This document shows positions 1-6,676 of a stretch of DNA of 9,427 nucleotides, piece after piece (position 1 is the stretch's first letter; each line of letters begins with the position of its first letter). Made by a program: the position numbers and the translations under genes. The notes beneath the pieces are model-generated. The model was not told the origin of the DNA. It did not search any database and saw only the letters and a list, made by a program, of their open reading frames with translations. Source of the DNA: Firmicutes bacterium UBA994 (GTDB lineage: Bacteria; Bacillota; UBA994); contig DBBC01000092.1 of NCBI GenBank assembly GCA_002292025.1, positions 1 to 9,427 on the forward strand, given 5' to 3'.

Positions 1-59
1 CCGAGCGCAAAGAAGCTGTACTAAAAGATATCGCCAAACAGGCGACCTATATCAAGTAG
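1..59 (+). CDS. C-terminal end of an unidentified protein (partial)
   Basis: From base 3 an open frame of 18 codons reads ERKEAVLKDIAKQATYIK and stops at TAG (57-59). The charged, helix-like composition and the position, ending 22 bases before the convergent mutL-like gene, are what one expects of a real gene end. The start and nearly all of the protein lie outside the window. The fragment is too short to assign a family, and a chance open frame cannot be excluded. Confidence 0.45.
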   Translation, partial: ERKEAVLKDIAKQATYIK

Positions 60-81
60 TTTTCTGTTCTTCCCCAGCTCC

Positions 82-1434
82 TCAGCCGAGTGATTCCAGC
101 AGGAGTGTTCGTGCCGCGTTGGGGTAACGATTAGACAGCAAGCCGGCGGCATAGAGCACATAGTTCCTGTCCCGCAGCGCTTGCGGGTTGTGCGGCAAGA
201 GGGAGAGGGGGTACTTTTGGGAGGCGCGACAGGCAGTCAGCACACTCGCTATGTCTTCTGCGCGCGCCAGCACGCCTCCCGTTCCGATAACATATTGAGC
301 TTGGGAGAGGTCCTTGCCGCGCTGAATGCCTGTGTAACCCATAGGGGTGGGCAACAATTCAAGGGTGCCCACATGTCGCACCGCCGCGAGTTCAACGCAG
401 AGACTGGCTAGTGCATCATCAACGGATGCAGGCAAGTGGGAGCTTGTCTGTGTCTCTGGGTTCGCTATCCACTGGTCTAGTGATACCACGTCAATACTGC
501 GTGACAACAGTTGCTCGGGGGTTGCTGCCGACATCAATGACGGCAAGGAAACGCGGAGACCAAGGTCGCCCTCGACTGTGCGCATTAGCTTGGGCCTTGG
601 GAGTCCTTGGAGGTAAGCCCCTTGTTTAGCTGTCTCGCCACCTATGGAGTAGACGTCTGTGGTCGCGCCGCCAACATCAAACGCGATCAATGGCTCTGCT
701 CCAAGCAGTGACTGGGCGAGCTGCACCCCCATCTGGACTGCTACCGGGGTCGGACCAATCTCGCTGTCAGCCCATTGCCTGACTGCCGATAGGCCTTTCC
801 CCTTGACTACGTTTTGCAAGAATAGGTCGCGAATTGCACAGCGGGCGCTGTCAACCTGTAACCGGCCGAGTTCGGGCATCACATTATCACTAATAACAGC
901 ATGGATGTTTGCTGCATTTAGCATATCTAATATTTCGTCAGCTGCGTTCTTGTTGCCTGCAAACACTACAGGGCAAGACAGCGGCGCACGAGCTATTTGT
1001 GCGGCGTTATATAAGACAGTCTCGGTATCGCCACCGTTTGTGCCGCCGCAGAGCAAAAGGATGTCGGGGCTAGCTGCTGCAATCCGCGCTATATCCTTGC
1101 CTGAAAGCCTATAGGCATATGCTGCGAGCACTCTCGCACCCGCCCCTAAAGCGGCTAGGTTAGCTGCCTCGGCGGTGAGTTCCGGTACTAATCCTACGGT
1201 GACCATGCGCAGCCCCCCGGCTGCGCTTGAAGCGGCAAGACGCAGCGACACCCGTGCGGGTGTCGCTTGCGCCTGTGTCAGCACTGCATTTTCCGCGTTA
1301 CGCAGCCCGTACTGTATCCCCATGTCGACCGAGGTAGGAGCTTGCGCCCGACCCGCCAGACGTCCTGTGCTAAGGTCGACGAGGGTTGCTTTGGTGAAGG
1401 TGCTGCCGATGTCAACGAGCAGGGCTAGGCTCAT
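82..1434 (-). CDS. MutL/GlmL-family ASKHA ATPase, partner of a B12-dependent mutase
   Basis: A 450-residue protein of the glutamate mutase MutL (GlmL) family, near the family's usual length. It has the actin/Hsp70-type nucleotide fold: phosphate-1 motif DIGSTFTK at residues 8-15, a glycine-rich CGGTNGGD at 129-136, phosphate-2 DVGGATTD at 253-260, and an adenosine-type GTGGVLAR at 384-391. MutL proteins are encoded beside adenosylcobalamin mutases and are thought to be ATP-dependent chaperones or reactivases that keep the mutase loaded with intact cofactor; that role is inferred here from family and position. It is the third gene of the minus-strand operon. Its ATG overlaps the end of the upstream mutase gene by 23 bases, with a GGAG ribosome site (1445-1448) 10 bases upstream inside that gene, which suggests translational coupling. 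No clear terminator follows. The family call is firm; the client being the adjacent protein is very likely. Confidence 0.9.
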   Translation of the reverse strand: MSLALLVDIGSTFTKATLVDLSTGRLAGRAQAPTSVDMGIQYGLRNAENAVLTQAQATPARVSLRLAASSAAGGLRMVTVGLVPELTAEAANLAALGAGARVLAAYAYRLSGKDIARIAAASPDILLLCGGTNGGDTETVLYNAAQIARAPLSCPVVFAGNKNAADEILDMLNAANIHAVISDNVMPELGRLQVDSARCAIRDLFLQNVVKGKGLSAVRQWADSEIGPTPVAVQMGVQLAQSLLGAEPLIAFDVGGATTDVYSIGGETAKQGAYLQGLPRPKLMRTVEGDLGLRVSLPSLMSAATPEQLLSRSIDVVSLDQWIANPETQTSSHLPASVDDALASLCVELAAVRHVGTLELLPTPMGYTGIQRGKDLSQAQYVIGTGGVLARAEDIASVLTACRASQKYPLSLLPHNPQALRDRNYVLYAAGLLSNRYPNAARTLLLESLG

Positions 1435-3064
1435 GACTATAATGCTCCAGTAAGCTCTTGATTCGATTCGCTTCCATCAGGGGATGGCCTTGTCTGTCCA
1501 CCGCTACACATGCCCCGTCCAGCATTAGTGTTTTGACTACCCCACGAGCATAGCGATTGCCCTTAAGATGCGGGGCGTCTAAGAGCCCAAGCTCAATAGC
1601 TCTAGCGATTACAGTCGGGTTAGTTAGCGGGTCGGGCTGCATGCTTAGGTCAGAAATGGCTTGAAGCAAGTACCTAGCCTCGGATAACAGTAAGTCGCGC
1701 CTAGCAATGACACGAGGATCAAGGCCGGCATCGGGCGAGTTATAGAGGCGACTGCGAACCACTCCATGAATGATATTACAGCTTTCTATAACTACCGCGG
1801 GTGTAGCAGCAAAATTTGCCTCAGAATACCCCAGCACGTGAACAATGTGCGGCTTAAGGGTAAGCGCCAATGCAATGGAAGAAGCCAGCTGGCCCTTGGC
1901 CACTTCCATGTTGGCGGATAGGCTCATTAGCCCCGTGCGCACTTGGCGTACGGATGTGAAGTTGTCGTCATGGAGAGACTCAATGAGCTCCCTCTTCGCC
2001 ATCATTTTGGCAAGGTCAGCTGTGTATGAGGTCCCGTAAGGGGTGTTAAACATATATTGGGCCACGTAGGTGCGTACTCCCTGGTGTTTGGCGTTTAGAG
2101 CCGCAAGATAGGCGGCGACAACTGCCACAGTGTCAGGCGCTTCGCGTAAGCTCCAGTGATGTGCCTCGTTTACCTCCACGGGGATGTTGCGCTCCGCATG
2201 CCATGCCATTACCTCTAGGTTCTCCGGTATGCTTTCCAGCGGTGGACGGTCAGACCTGCCGTCAAGGGCGTTGTACCAGCACAGAGGCACTGCCGCCCAT
2301 GCGTTGTTAATGGCCGCTTGATTCATTTCCGCCCATTTTAGCAGGTCGCGCGTGCCTGAGTAACATCGCAGCAGGGGGTAATTACCGGTGCGGGACGCTG
2401 CGTAGATATTCTCCATGTCATGGCGGGTGCGCACGGGTACACCGCCCGCCCCATGTTGGAGCGGGTCCATCTCCTCGGGGCGAAAAAAAGCGAACTGGGC
2501 GTTTTGGTCCGGCCCCAGCGAAATGATGTCGAGCACTTTCGCCTCTGCTATTTGCCGTACGCCCTCAATTGTCGCCTTAAGGTCCGGCAAACCAAAATGG
2601 TGTCTGAGTAAGGGATAAGGAGCTTGAGCGTGGGTGCGTTCCAGCAGAGTCTGCGGTGGCATGGCGCGTTTGTCGCCTGTGGCTTCTTGGCGGAGGTAGC
2701 TAAGGGCATCAGACGGGCCGTCGTCACCCGCAAAGATGCGTGCAAACATGCCGGTTTCTTTGGCCACCAGAGCTACGGGGGGTGTGCCGCCGAAGATAAG
2801 CTCGACGCCAGATAGACCCGCCTCTGTCAAGGCTCCTTTAAGCTCGCCCAGCAAAGTCTTGGCCACCTCGGGCGTCAGACGGTAGCTCACCGCAATCACG
2901 TCTGGGCGCCATTCGAGACTGGCGGCGATGATGGAGCCAATGGAAGTGGCAGGCCCAAGAAAATGAGCGGAATGGCCCGCTTCTTCAGCCAAGCGCAGAA
3001 AGGAAAACACGCCCGCGATGTGGACGCAGTTCCCTAGGGCCGCGCCTAGAATTTTCTTAGGCAT
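1412..3064 (-). CDS. Cobalamin-binding-domain / glutamate-mutase-epsilon-like fusion protein (putative B12-dependent mutase)
   Basis: A 550-residue protein. Residues 1-125 or so resemble the Rossmann-like B12-binding domain of MutS/GlmS: a DxHxxG-like CVHIAG at 13-18 with the ligand His15, then VSYRL (59-63) and IFGG (90-93). Residues from about 150 to 500 resemble the TIM barrel of glutamate mutase epsilon (MutE/GlmE). An LLRCYSGTRD segment (231-240) matches the RHGTPD region with its substrate-carboxylate arginine, and the tail LGLLDAPHLKGNRYARG (492-508) matches the GlmE C-terminus by eye. It is therefore probably an adenosylcobalamin carbon-skeleton mutase with both subunits in one chain; the substrate is unknown. 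The Asp of DxHxxG is Cys13. I chose ATG at 3064: CCCTCC (3073-3078 on +, read GGAGGG) sits 8 bases upstream, while the in-frame TTG at 3067 would leave only 5. The start overlaps the preceding stop by 8 bases. True glutamate mutase activity is not implied. Confidence 0.78.
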   Translation of the reverse strand: MPKKILGAALGNCVHIAGVFSFLRLAEEAGHSAHFLGPATSIGSIIAASLEWRPDVIAVSYRLTPEVAKTLLGELKGALTEAGLSGVELIFGGTPPVALVAKETGMFARIFAGDDGPSDALSYLRQEATGDKRAMPPQTLLERTHAQAPYPLLRHHFGLPDLKATIEGVRQIAEAKVLDIISLGPDQNAQFAFFRPEEMDPLQHGAGGVPVRTRHDMENIYAASRTGNYPLLRCYSGTRDLLKWAEMNQAAINNAWAAVPLCWYNALDGRSDRPPLESIPENLEVMAWHAERNIPVEVNEAHHWSLREAPDTVAVVAAYLAALNAKHQGVRTYVAQYMFNTPYGTSYTADLAKMMAKRELIESLHDDNFTSVRQVRTGLMSLSANMEVAKGQLASSIALALTLKPHIVHVLGYSEANFAATPAVVIESCNIIHGVVRSRLYNSPDAGLDPRVIARRDLLLSEARYLLQAISDLSMQPDPLTNPTVIARAIELGLLDAPHLKGNRYARGVVKTLMLDGACVAVDRQGHPLMEANRIKSLLEHYSHEPSPAR

Positions 3065-4211
3065 CAATTTTGCCCTCCAACACGAGCTTGCGGATTTGCT
3101 TTACAGAGAGCGCCGCCAGACCCATAGTCTCTACGGTGCGCCCCTCTGCCCAATAGTCTGTCTCGTGAATGAGGCTGGCAAGCTGGATCATGGCGTCGAT
3201 GACGGGAGTATCAACATTGAGGTGGTGTCCAAGTGAAGATATAGGAACTAGGCTCATCGGCACATCCTCGGTGATATAGCGCATCAGCGTCGTCGGCGGC
3301 GCATTAATGCCTTTGTACCCTATGTTGGCCTGCATAGCTTCGTACAAAGTTCTGCCTGCGGCATCATAGGCGATGTACAACCATTCCCTAGAGGTCATGG
3401 CGCGTATGCCGAGAGCTGCTGCCACCGCGACCCGCTCTTTGTCCATGGCTTCCAAAACGCGAGCCACAGACGGGGTCGCGCCATCCATGTAGAACTCGAA
3501 ATCGCCGTGCGTCGTCTCAATGCGCCCGGCGTTAAGAATAGTCAGCCCGGGGTGAAAGATGGCGCCAATGTTATCTAGGCTAGTCTTGAGCACATTATCA
3601 CCCGGTACGAACTGGGGGTAGATGACATTGAGCTTTTTAATAACCTCTGGGGTGCGATAGCTGGGGATAGCCGCCACAGGGATCATGTTCTTGATGCCAA
3701 AGATGTGGACTTTGGCCGGGTTAAGCATGCGACAGGCATAGATCAAAGTCGAAGCTTCTGAGACTATAACATCTGCCGTGCACCCGTGCTGACGGATAAT
3801 GTTAAAGAACTCCAGCGCTCCGCCTGTACGCCCTGGATTAAGAACTACTATTTGCCCATCTTTTAGGTAAGGTGCGCATGCTTCTGCCATCGAAGCATGG
3901 CCGTTTGCGGGCACGACTACCATAATTAACTCCACATCTCTTATGGCCAACTCCATGTCCGTGGTGACCAACTTGAGAGGGCCAAAGCCTTCTACCTGCC
4001 CCGTAAGCTCGATGCTCTTAGCCAGTGCGATAGGTGCGATGCGGATGGCGCTGCGGTTGTAGAGAGCTACTTCACAACCCATCAGTCCCAAGTGCCCAGC
4101 CATGCCCTGTCCGCCGTGACCTGCTCCAAGCACCGCTATTCTCGGCAGGTCTTGCTTAACCGGCTTAGAGCGCGTTCTTGATGTGCGTGCTACTACAGTA
4201 GAGGCTGCCAT
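3057..4211 (-). CDS. Octopine/nopaline dehydrogenase-family NAD(P)-dependent oxidoreductase
   Basis: A 384-residue protein, first gene of the minus-strand operon. After about 22 basic or polar residues comes an N-terminal Rossmann domain with the dinucleotide motif GAGHGG at 29-34, then LNPGRTGG (124-131). The C-terminal opine-dehydrogenase domain carries SLDNIGAIFHPGLTILNAGR (211-230), including the family's catalytic-type histidine (His220), and EDVPMSLVPISSLG (315-328) with a following VDTP. Characterised relatives reductively join an amino acid and a 2-oxo acid, or run the reverse oxidation. Many bacterial members have no known substrate, and I cannot assign one here. The start is supported by a long GGAGGAGGAG (4219-4228 as complement) 7 bases before ATG. 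The stop overlaps the start of the B12 protein. A consensus promoter lies about 80-100 bases upstream. The linkage suggests it makes or uses the mutase substrate or product. Confidence 0.85.
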   Translation of the reverse strand: MAASTVVARTSRTRSKPVKQDLPRIAVLGAGHGGQGMAGHLGLMGCEVALYNRSAIRIAPIALAKSIELTGQVEGFGPLKLVTTDMELAIRDVELIMVVVPANGHASMAEACAPYLKDGQIVVLNPGRTGGALEFFNIIRQHGCTADVIVSEASTLIYACRMLNPAKVHIFGIKNMIPVAAIPSYRTPEVIKKLNVIYPQFVPGDNVLKTSLDNIGAIFHPGLTILNAGRIETTHGDFEFYMDGATPSVARVLEAMDKERVAVAAALGIRAMTSREWLYIAYDAAGRTLYEAMQANIGYKGINAPPTTLMRYITEDVPMSLVPISSLGHHLNVDTPVIDAMIQLASLIHETDYWAEGRTVETMGLAALSVKQIRKLVLEGKIDA

Positions 4212-4287
4212 TTTGCTTCTCCTCCTCCATTTTGGTGTAGAAAATGCACCCTAGCGTAATTTAGTAGCGTGCGCCTGTACCATGTTA

Positions 4288-4316
4288 TTTATACCATCAA
4301 ATGTGCGAATTGTCAA
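4288..4316 (-). promoter_or_regulatory. Sigma-A type promoter for the dehydrogenase-mutase-mutL operon
   Basis: On the minus strand a perfect -35 TTGACA (complement of 4311-4316) is followed after exactly 17 bases by TATAAA (complement of 4288-4293), one base from the TATAAT consensus. Transcription would begin near 4281, giving a leader of roughly 70 bases before the ATG at 4211. The leader contains two direct copies of TAGCGT (4252-4257 and 4265-4270 on +), meaning unknown. No second promoter is needed for the downstream genes because they overlap. Confidence 0.8.
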
Positions 4317-4403
4317 AGAAACATGCTTTTGCTCCTCAATATCCCTAAGGCGTAGGCAGGAAACATTATGCCTTGCTAGAAGTATTGCTGTACATAACAA
4401 AAA

Positions 4404-4408
4404 GGGAG
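4404..4408 (+). promoter_or_regulatory. Ribosome binding site fixing the ATP-grasp gene start
   Basis: GGGAG lies 8 bases before the ATG at 4417. The same frame is open back to an ATG at 4282, but that upstream ATG lies inside the divergent promoter region, has no good ribosome site, and the added 45 residues do not look like an ATP-grasp N-terminus. MRLRVAVVYT from 4417 begins directly with the expected first beta strand. Confidence 0.8.
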
Positions 4409-4416
4409 CTGATCTA

Positions 4417-5388
4417 ATGCGCCTACGCGTGGCAGTAGTGTACACAGTAGAAGCGCCCGACTCCGACTGCATCGCCAACCCGCACGGAACAGAGCAACTG
4501 AACAGGACCAATACAGCGCTAAGGCAGACGCTTGAGGAGTTAGGACATGAAGTCTATCTTATTCCCGGTGACTTCAATCTCCTCACTAGGCTATCTAAGG
4601 AGCGTCCGGATGTCATCTTTAACAATTGCACAGGTATTAACGATAAGTCCAGTCAACCGCAGGTAGCCGGCATGTTAGAGCTATCGAAGATCCCATTTAC
4701 CGGCAGTAGTCAATTAGCACATACGCTAGCGCTGTACAAGCCCCTGACCAAGAAGGTGTTATTGCACCACGGGGTCCCGACTCCTAGGTTTGCTGTCATA
4801 AGTGAGGCGGGGGCGATGTTGCCTGAAGGTCTCGTTTATCCGGTCATTATCAAGCCGGAGCATGAAGGGTCTAGTATGGGCATCTCAGATAAGAGCGTGG
4901 CTGGGTGCCCAAAGGAAGTTAGGGCGGCAGCTGAATACGTTATCCGGCAGTTTGGGCAGCCGGCTCTAGTAGAGGAGTTTGTCGTGGGCAGGGAGTTCAC
5001 CGTTAGCGTGTTAGGCGGCCCCAAGCCCCGTATTCTGCCGCCGGTGGAAATTTTATTTAAAGCGAGCGAAGGGTTCTACAGTCACACCGTAAAATCTAGG
5101 GATGCAGTGCAAACGCACTGTCCTGTAAGTATTGAGCCGGAGCTCTTATCGCGCATCGAAAACGTCGTTTTGGGAGCCTTCAAGGCGTTAGAATGCCGGG
5201 ATTATGCGCGTATTGATGTGCGCGTGGATAGTACGGGCACGCCGTACGTCATCGATGTGAATACACTGCCTGGGCTTGAGCCGGGGTATAGCGATTATCC
5301 CAAGTCCGCCCTAGCCGCCGGAGTGTCTTATATACAGCTGGTAGACCATTTGCTGGGCTTAGCGCTAGGGCGGAAGGCTAGCAATTAA
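4417..5388 (+). CDS. ATP-grasp ligase related to D-alanine-D-alanine ligase, substrate unknown
   Basis: A 323-residue protein with the Ddl architecture. The N-terminal preATP-grasp domain (about 1-95) ends in IPFTGSSQLAHTLALYKPLTKK. An ATP-binding lysine lies in VIIKPEHEGSSMG (143-155), followed by VEEFVVGREFTV (185-196). Metal-binding acids sit in ARIDVRVD (264-271) and VIDVNTLPGL (278-287), with the Asp and Asn of the family. It should form an amide bond by way of an acyl phosphate, in the cytoplasm. It departs from true Ddl in two places. The usual HGxxGEDG stretch is replaced by NNCTGINDKSSQ (69-80), and the substrate loop after NTLPGL reads EPGYSDYPKSA instead of the SLxPKxA type. A cell-wall Ddl role is therefore doubtful; a dipeptide or amino-acid ligase of another pathway is more likely. 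It is divergent from the B12 operon and 172 bases before gcvT. Confidence 0.8.
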   Translation: MRLRVAVVYTVEAPDSDCIANPHGTEQLNRTNTALRQTLEELGHEVYLIPGDFNLLTRLSKERPDVIFNNCTGINDKSSQPQVAGMLELSKIPFTGSSQLAHTLALYKPLTKKVLLHHGVPTPRFAVISEAGAMLPEGLVYPVIIKPEHEGSSMGISDKSVAGCPKEVRAAAEYVIRQFGQPALVEEFVVGREFTVSVLGGPKPRILPPVEILFKASEGFYSHTVKSRDAVQTHCPVSIEPELLSRIENVVLGAFKALECRDYARIDVRVDSTGTPYVIDVNTLPGLEPGYSDYPKSALAAGVSYIQLVDHLLGLALGRKASN

Positions 5389-5400
5389 AAGGAGCACGCC

Positions 5401-5480
5401 GGAGATGAGATACTTTGCGCGAGCAAGCAGGAAAAGCTGCTCATAGCGAGAATAATACCTACGGATAAGTAGTTCATCTC
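5401..5480 (+). promoter_or_regulatory. Predicted three-way-junction RNA in the gcv leader, class unknown
   Basis: Manual folding gives a closing helix GAGATGA (5402-5408) with TCATCTC (5474-5480). Inside is a long arm: CGC (5418-5420) with GCG (5446-5448), then GAGC, a bulged A, AGC (5421-5428) with GCTGCTC (5436-5442), closed by a loop AGGAAAA. A short arm follows, CTAC (5459-5462) with GTAG (5469-5472). The short arm stacks next to the closing helix. This lies between the ligase gene and gcvT, where glycine riboswitches are common, but I see none of the conserved glycine-aptamer segments. It may be a cis-regulatory RNA or a chance fold. Confidence 0.35.
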
Positions 5481-5505
5481 TTTGTGTAATGGTGAAGGGA
5501 AAGGT

Positions 5506-5530
5506 CTGTTCTTCGAGCACGAAAGGGCAG
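5506..5530 (+). promoter_or_regulatory. Hairpin upstream of the gcvT ribosome site
   Basis: CTGTTCTTCG (5506-5515) can pair with CGAAAGGGCAG (5520-5530) around an AGCA loop, giving ten pairs with one bulged A and two G-U pairs. It ends 13 bases before the gcvT Shine-Dalgarno, close enough to influence initiation. No U-tract follows, so it is not an intrinsic terminator. Confidence 0.35.
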
Positions 5531-5543
5531 GGGAAAAATAATC

Positions 5544-5553
5544 AAGGAGGAGG
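5544..5553 (+). promoter_or_regulatory. Ribosome binding site deciding the GTG start of gcvT
   Basis: AAGGAGGAGG ends 7 bases before GTG at 5561. The protein from there begins VDNLDNLKRTPLYATH (initiator Val read as Met), matching where GcvT proteins start. The in-frame ATG at 5489 would add 24 low-complexity residues and would place the hairpin inside the coding region. Confidence 0.8.
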
Positions 5554-5560
5554 TGCGTTT

Positions 5561-6676
5561 GTGGATAATTTAGACAATTTAAAGCGAACCCCGCTCTACG
5601 CCACGCATCTCAAATATGGTGGCAAGATCATCGACTTTGCGGGTTGGGCACTGCCGGTCCAGTTTACCGGTATCATTGAGGAGCATCGCGCTGTGCGTAC
5701 AAAGGCCGGCCTGTTTGACGTGTCGAATATGGGGGAACTAACGGTGGAGGGGCCCGACAGCCTGGCATTGCTGCAGTTAGCTCTCACCAGTGATATCAGC
5801 CAAGGTTATACGGGCAGAGTGCTCTATTCTCCTATGTGTAACGAGCAAGGCGGAGTGGTAGACGATCTCTTGGTGTATTGCCTAGGGCCCGAGCGCTACC
5901 TGCTCGTCGTCAACGCGGCCAACACAGAAAAAGACTATAATTGGCTAGTGGGCCTCGCCCAACGCTTCAGCCAAGTATCGGTTAAGAATGTTTCTGCAGA
6001 AGTGGCTGAGGTGGCAGTGCAAGGGCCTAATTCTCAGCCCATCCTTTCTAAGCTCACCGAGTTCGATTTGGTCGGCATTCGGTACTATCACTTGGCAGAG
6101 CAGGTGAGCGTGGGCGGTGTTAAGTGCATGGTTTCGCGCAGCGGATATACCGGGGAAGATGGTTTTGAACTGTACTGTGACCCGGATGAAGCCGCTAAAC
6201 TTTGGGAAGCGCTGATGGCAGCGGGCGATGAACATGGACTGGTGCCTGCGGGTCTGGGGTGCCGGGATACCTTGCGCTTTGAGGCATCTATGCCCTTGTA
6301 TGGCCAAGAGCTCGACGACCAGCGCGGCCCGCTAGAGGTCGGGCTGGGCAAGTTTGTGGCTTTTGGCAAAGGTGACTTTATCGGGCGTGAGGCCTTACTG
6401 CGCCAGCGTGAACTCGGTCCGTCTTTGCGTCTGGTAGGCTTTGAAATGTTGGGCAGAGGTATCCCACGCACAGGCTATCCCCTGTATGCCGGTGCGCAAA
6501 GGACCGGTTATGTCACTACCGGGTCATACGCACCTAGTCTTGACAAAAACTTAGGGCTTGGTTTTGTGTCACCGGAACATCGTGCTCTTGGTACGGAGAT
6601 CGAAGTGGAGATACGAGGCAAGAGTGTTCCCGCACGCGTGATTAGGACCCCATTCTACCGAAGGGAGGGCAAGTAA
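5561..6676 (+). CDS. gcvT: Glycine cleavage system T protein (aminomethyltransferase)
   Basis: A 371-residue T protein of usual length. It takes the aminomethyl group from lipoyl-GcvH, transfers the one-carbon unit to tetrahydrofolate to give 5,10-methylene-THF, and releases ammonia in the cytoplasm. Recognisable segments in order: LKRTPLYATH (7-16), DFAGWALPVQF (25-35), EEHRAVRTKAGLFDVSNMGE (40-59), GGVVDDLLVY (97-106) with the family's catalytic-type Asp at about 101, SRSGYTGEDGFELY, then GLGCRDTLRFEASMPLYGQE and a C-terminal GYVTTGSYAPSLDKNLGLG. The DVSNMGE motif has Asn where most GcvT proteins have His. It starts at GTG 5561, is the first gene of the gcv operon, and its stop TAA directly abuts the gcvH ATG. 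The preceding leader looks structured. Confidence 0.96.
   Translation: MDNLDNLKRTPLYATHLKYGGKIIDFAGWALPVQFTGIIEEHRAVRTKAGLFDVSNMGELTVEGPDSLALLQLALTSDISQGYTGRVLYSPMCNEQGGVVDDLLVYCLGPERYLLVVNAANTEKDYNWLVGLAQRFSQVSVKNVSAEVAEVAVQGPNSQPILSKLTEFDLVGIRYYHLAEQVSVGGVKCMVSRSGYTGEDGFELYCDPDEAAKLWEALMAAGDEHGLVPAGLGCRDTLRFEASMPLYGQELDDQRGPLEVGLGKFVAFGKGDFIGREALLRQRELGPSLRLVGFEMLGRGIPRTGYPLYAGAQRTGYVTTGSYAPSLDKNLGLGFVSPEHRALGTEIEVEIRGKSVPARVIRTPFYRREGK

Noticed and set aside
60..81. Bidirectional terminator between the convergent genes
   Set aside because: The 22 bases are pyrimidine-rich but contain no stem-loop, so no terminator can be supported.
659..1114. Open frame of 151 codons on the + strand inside the mutL-like gene
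   Set aside because: It is antisense to a gene with clear ATPase motifs and has no recognisable family or ribosome site; long shadow frames are expected at this GC.
4282..4416. Upstream ATG giving a 45-residue N-terminal extension to the ATP-grasp ligase
   Set aside because: It lies within the divergent promoter region, has no good ribosome site, and the extension looks unlike the fold, whereas GGGAG sits 8 bases before ATG 4417.
5506..5540. Intrinsic terminator before gcvT
   Set aside because: The hairpin is followed by GGGAAAAAT rather than a U-tract.
5489..5560. Upstream ATG giving a longer GcvT
   Set aside because: The added residues are low complexity and overlap the predicted hairpin; AAGGAGGAGG before GTG 5561 fits the family start.
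5389..5560. Canonical glycine riboswitch upstream of gcvT
   Set aside because: The conserved aptamer segments (such as CCGAAGG-type and CTCTCAGG-type blocks) are not present in this stretch.
5945..6471. Two antisense open frames (120 and 127 codons) within gcvT
   Set aside because: They mirror the gcvT coding sequence and show no domain or translation signal.
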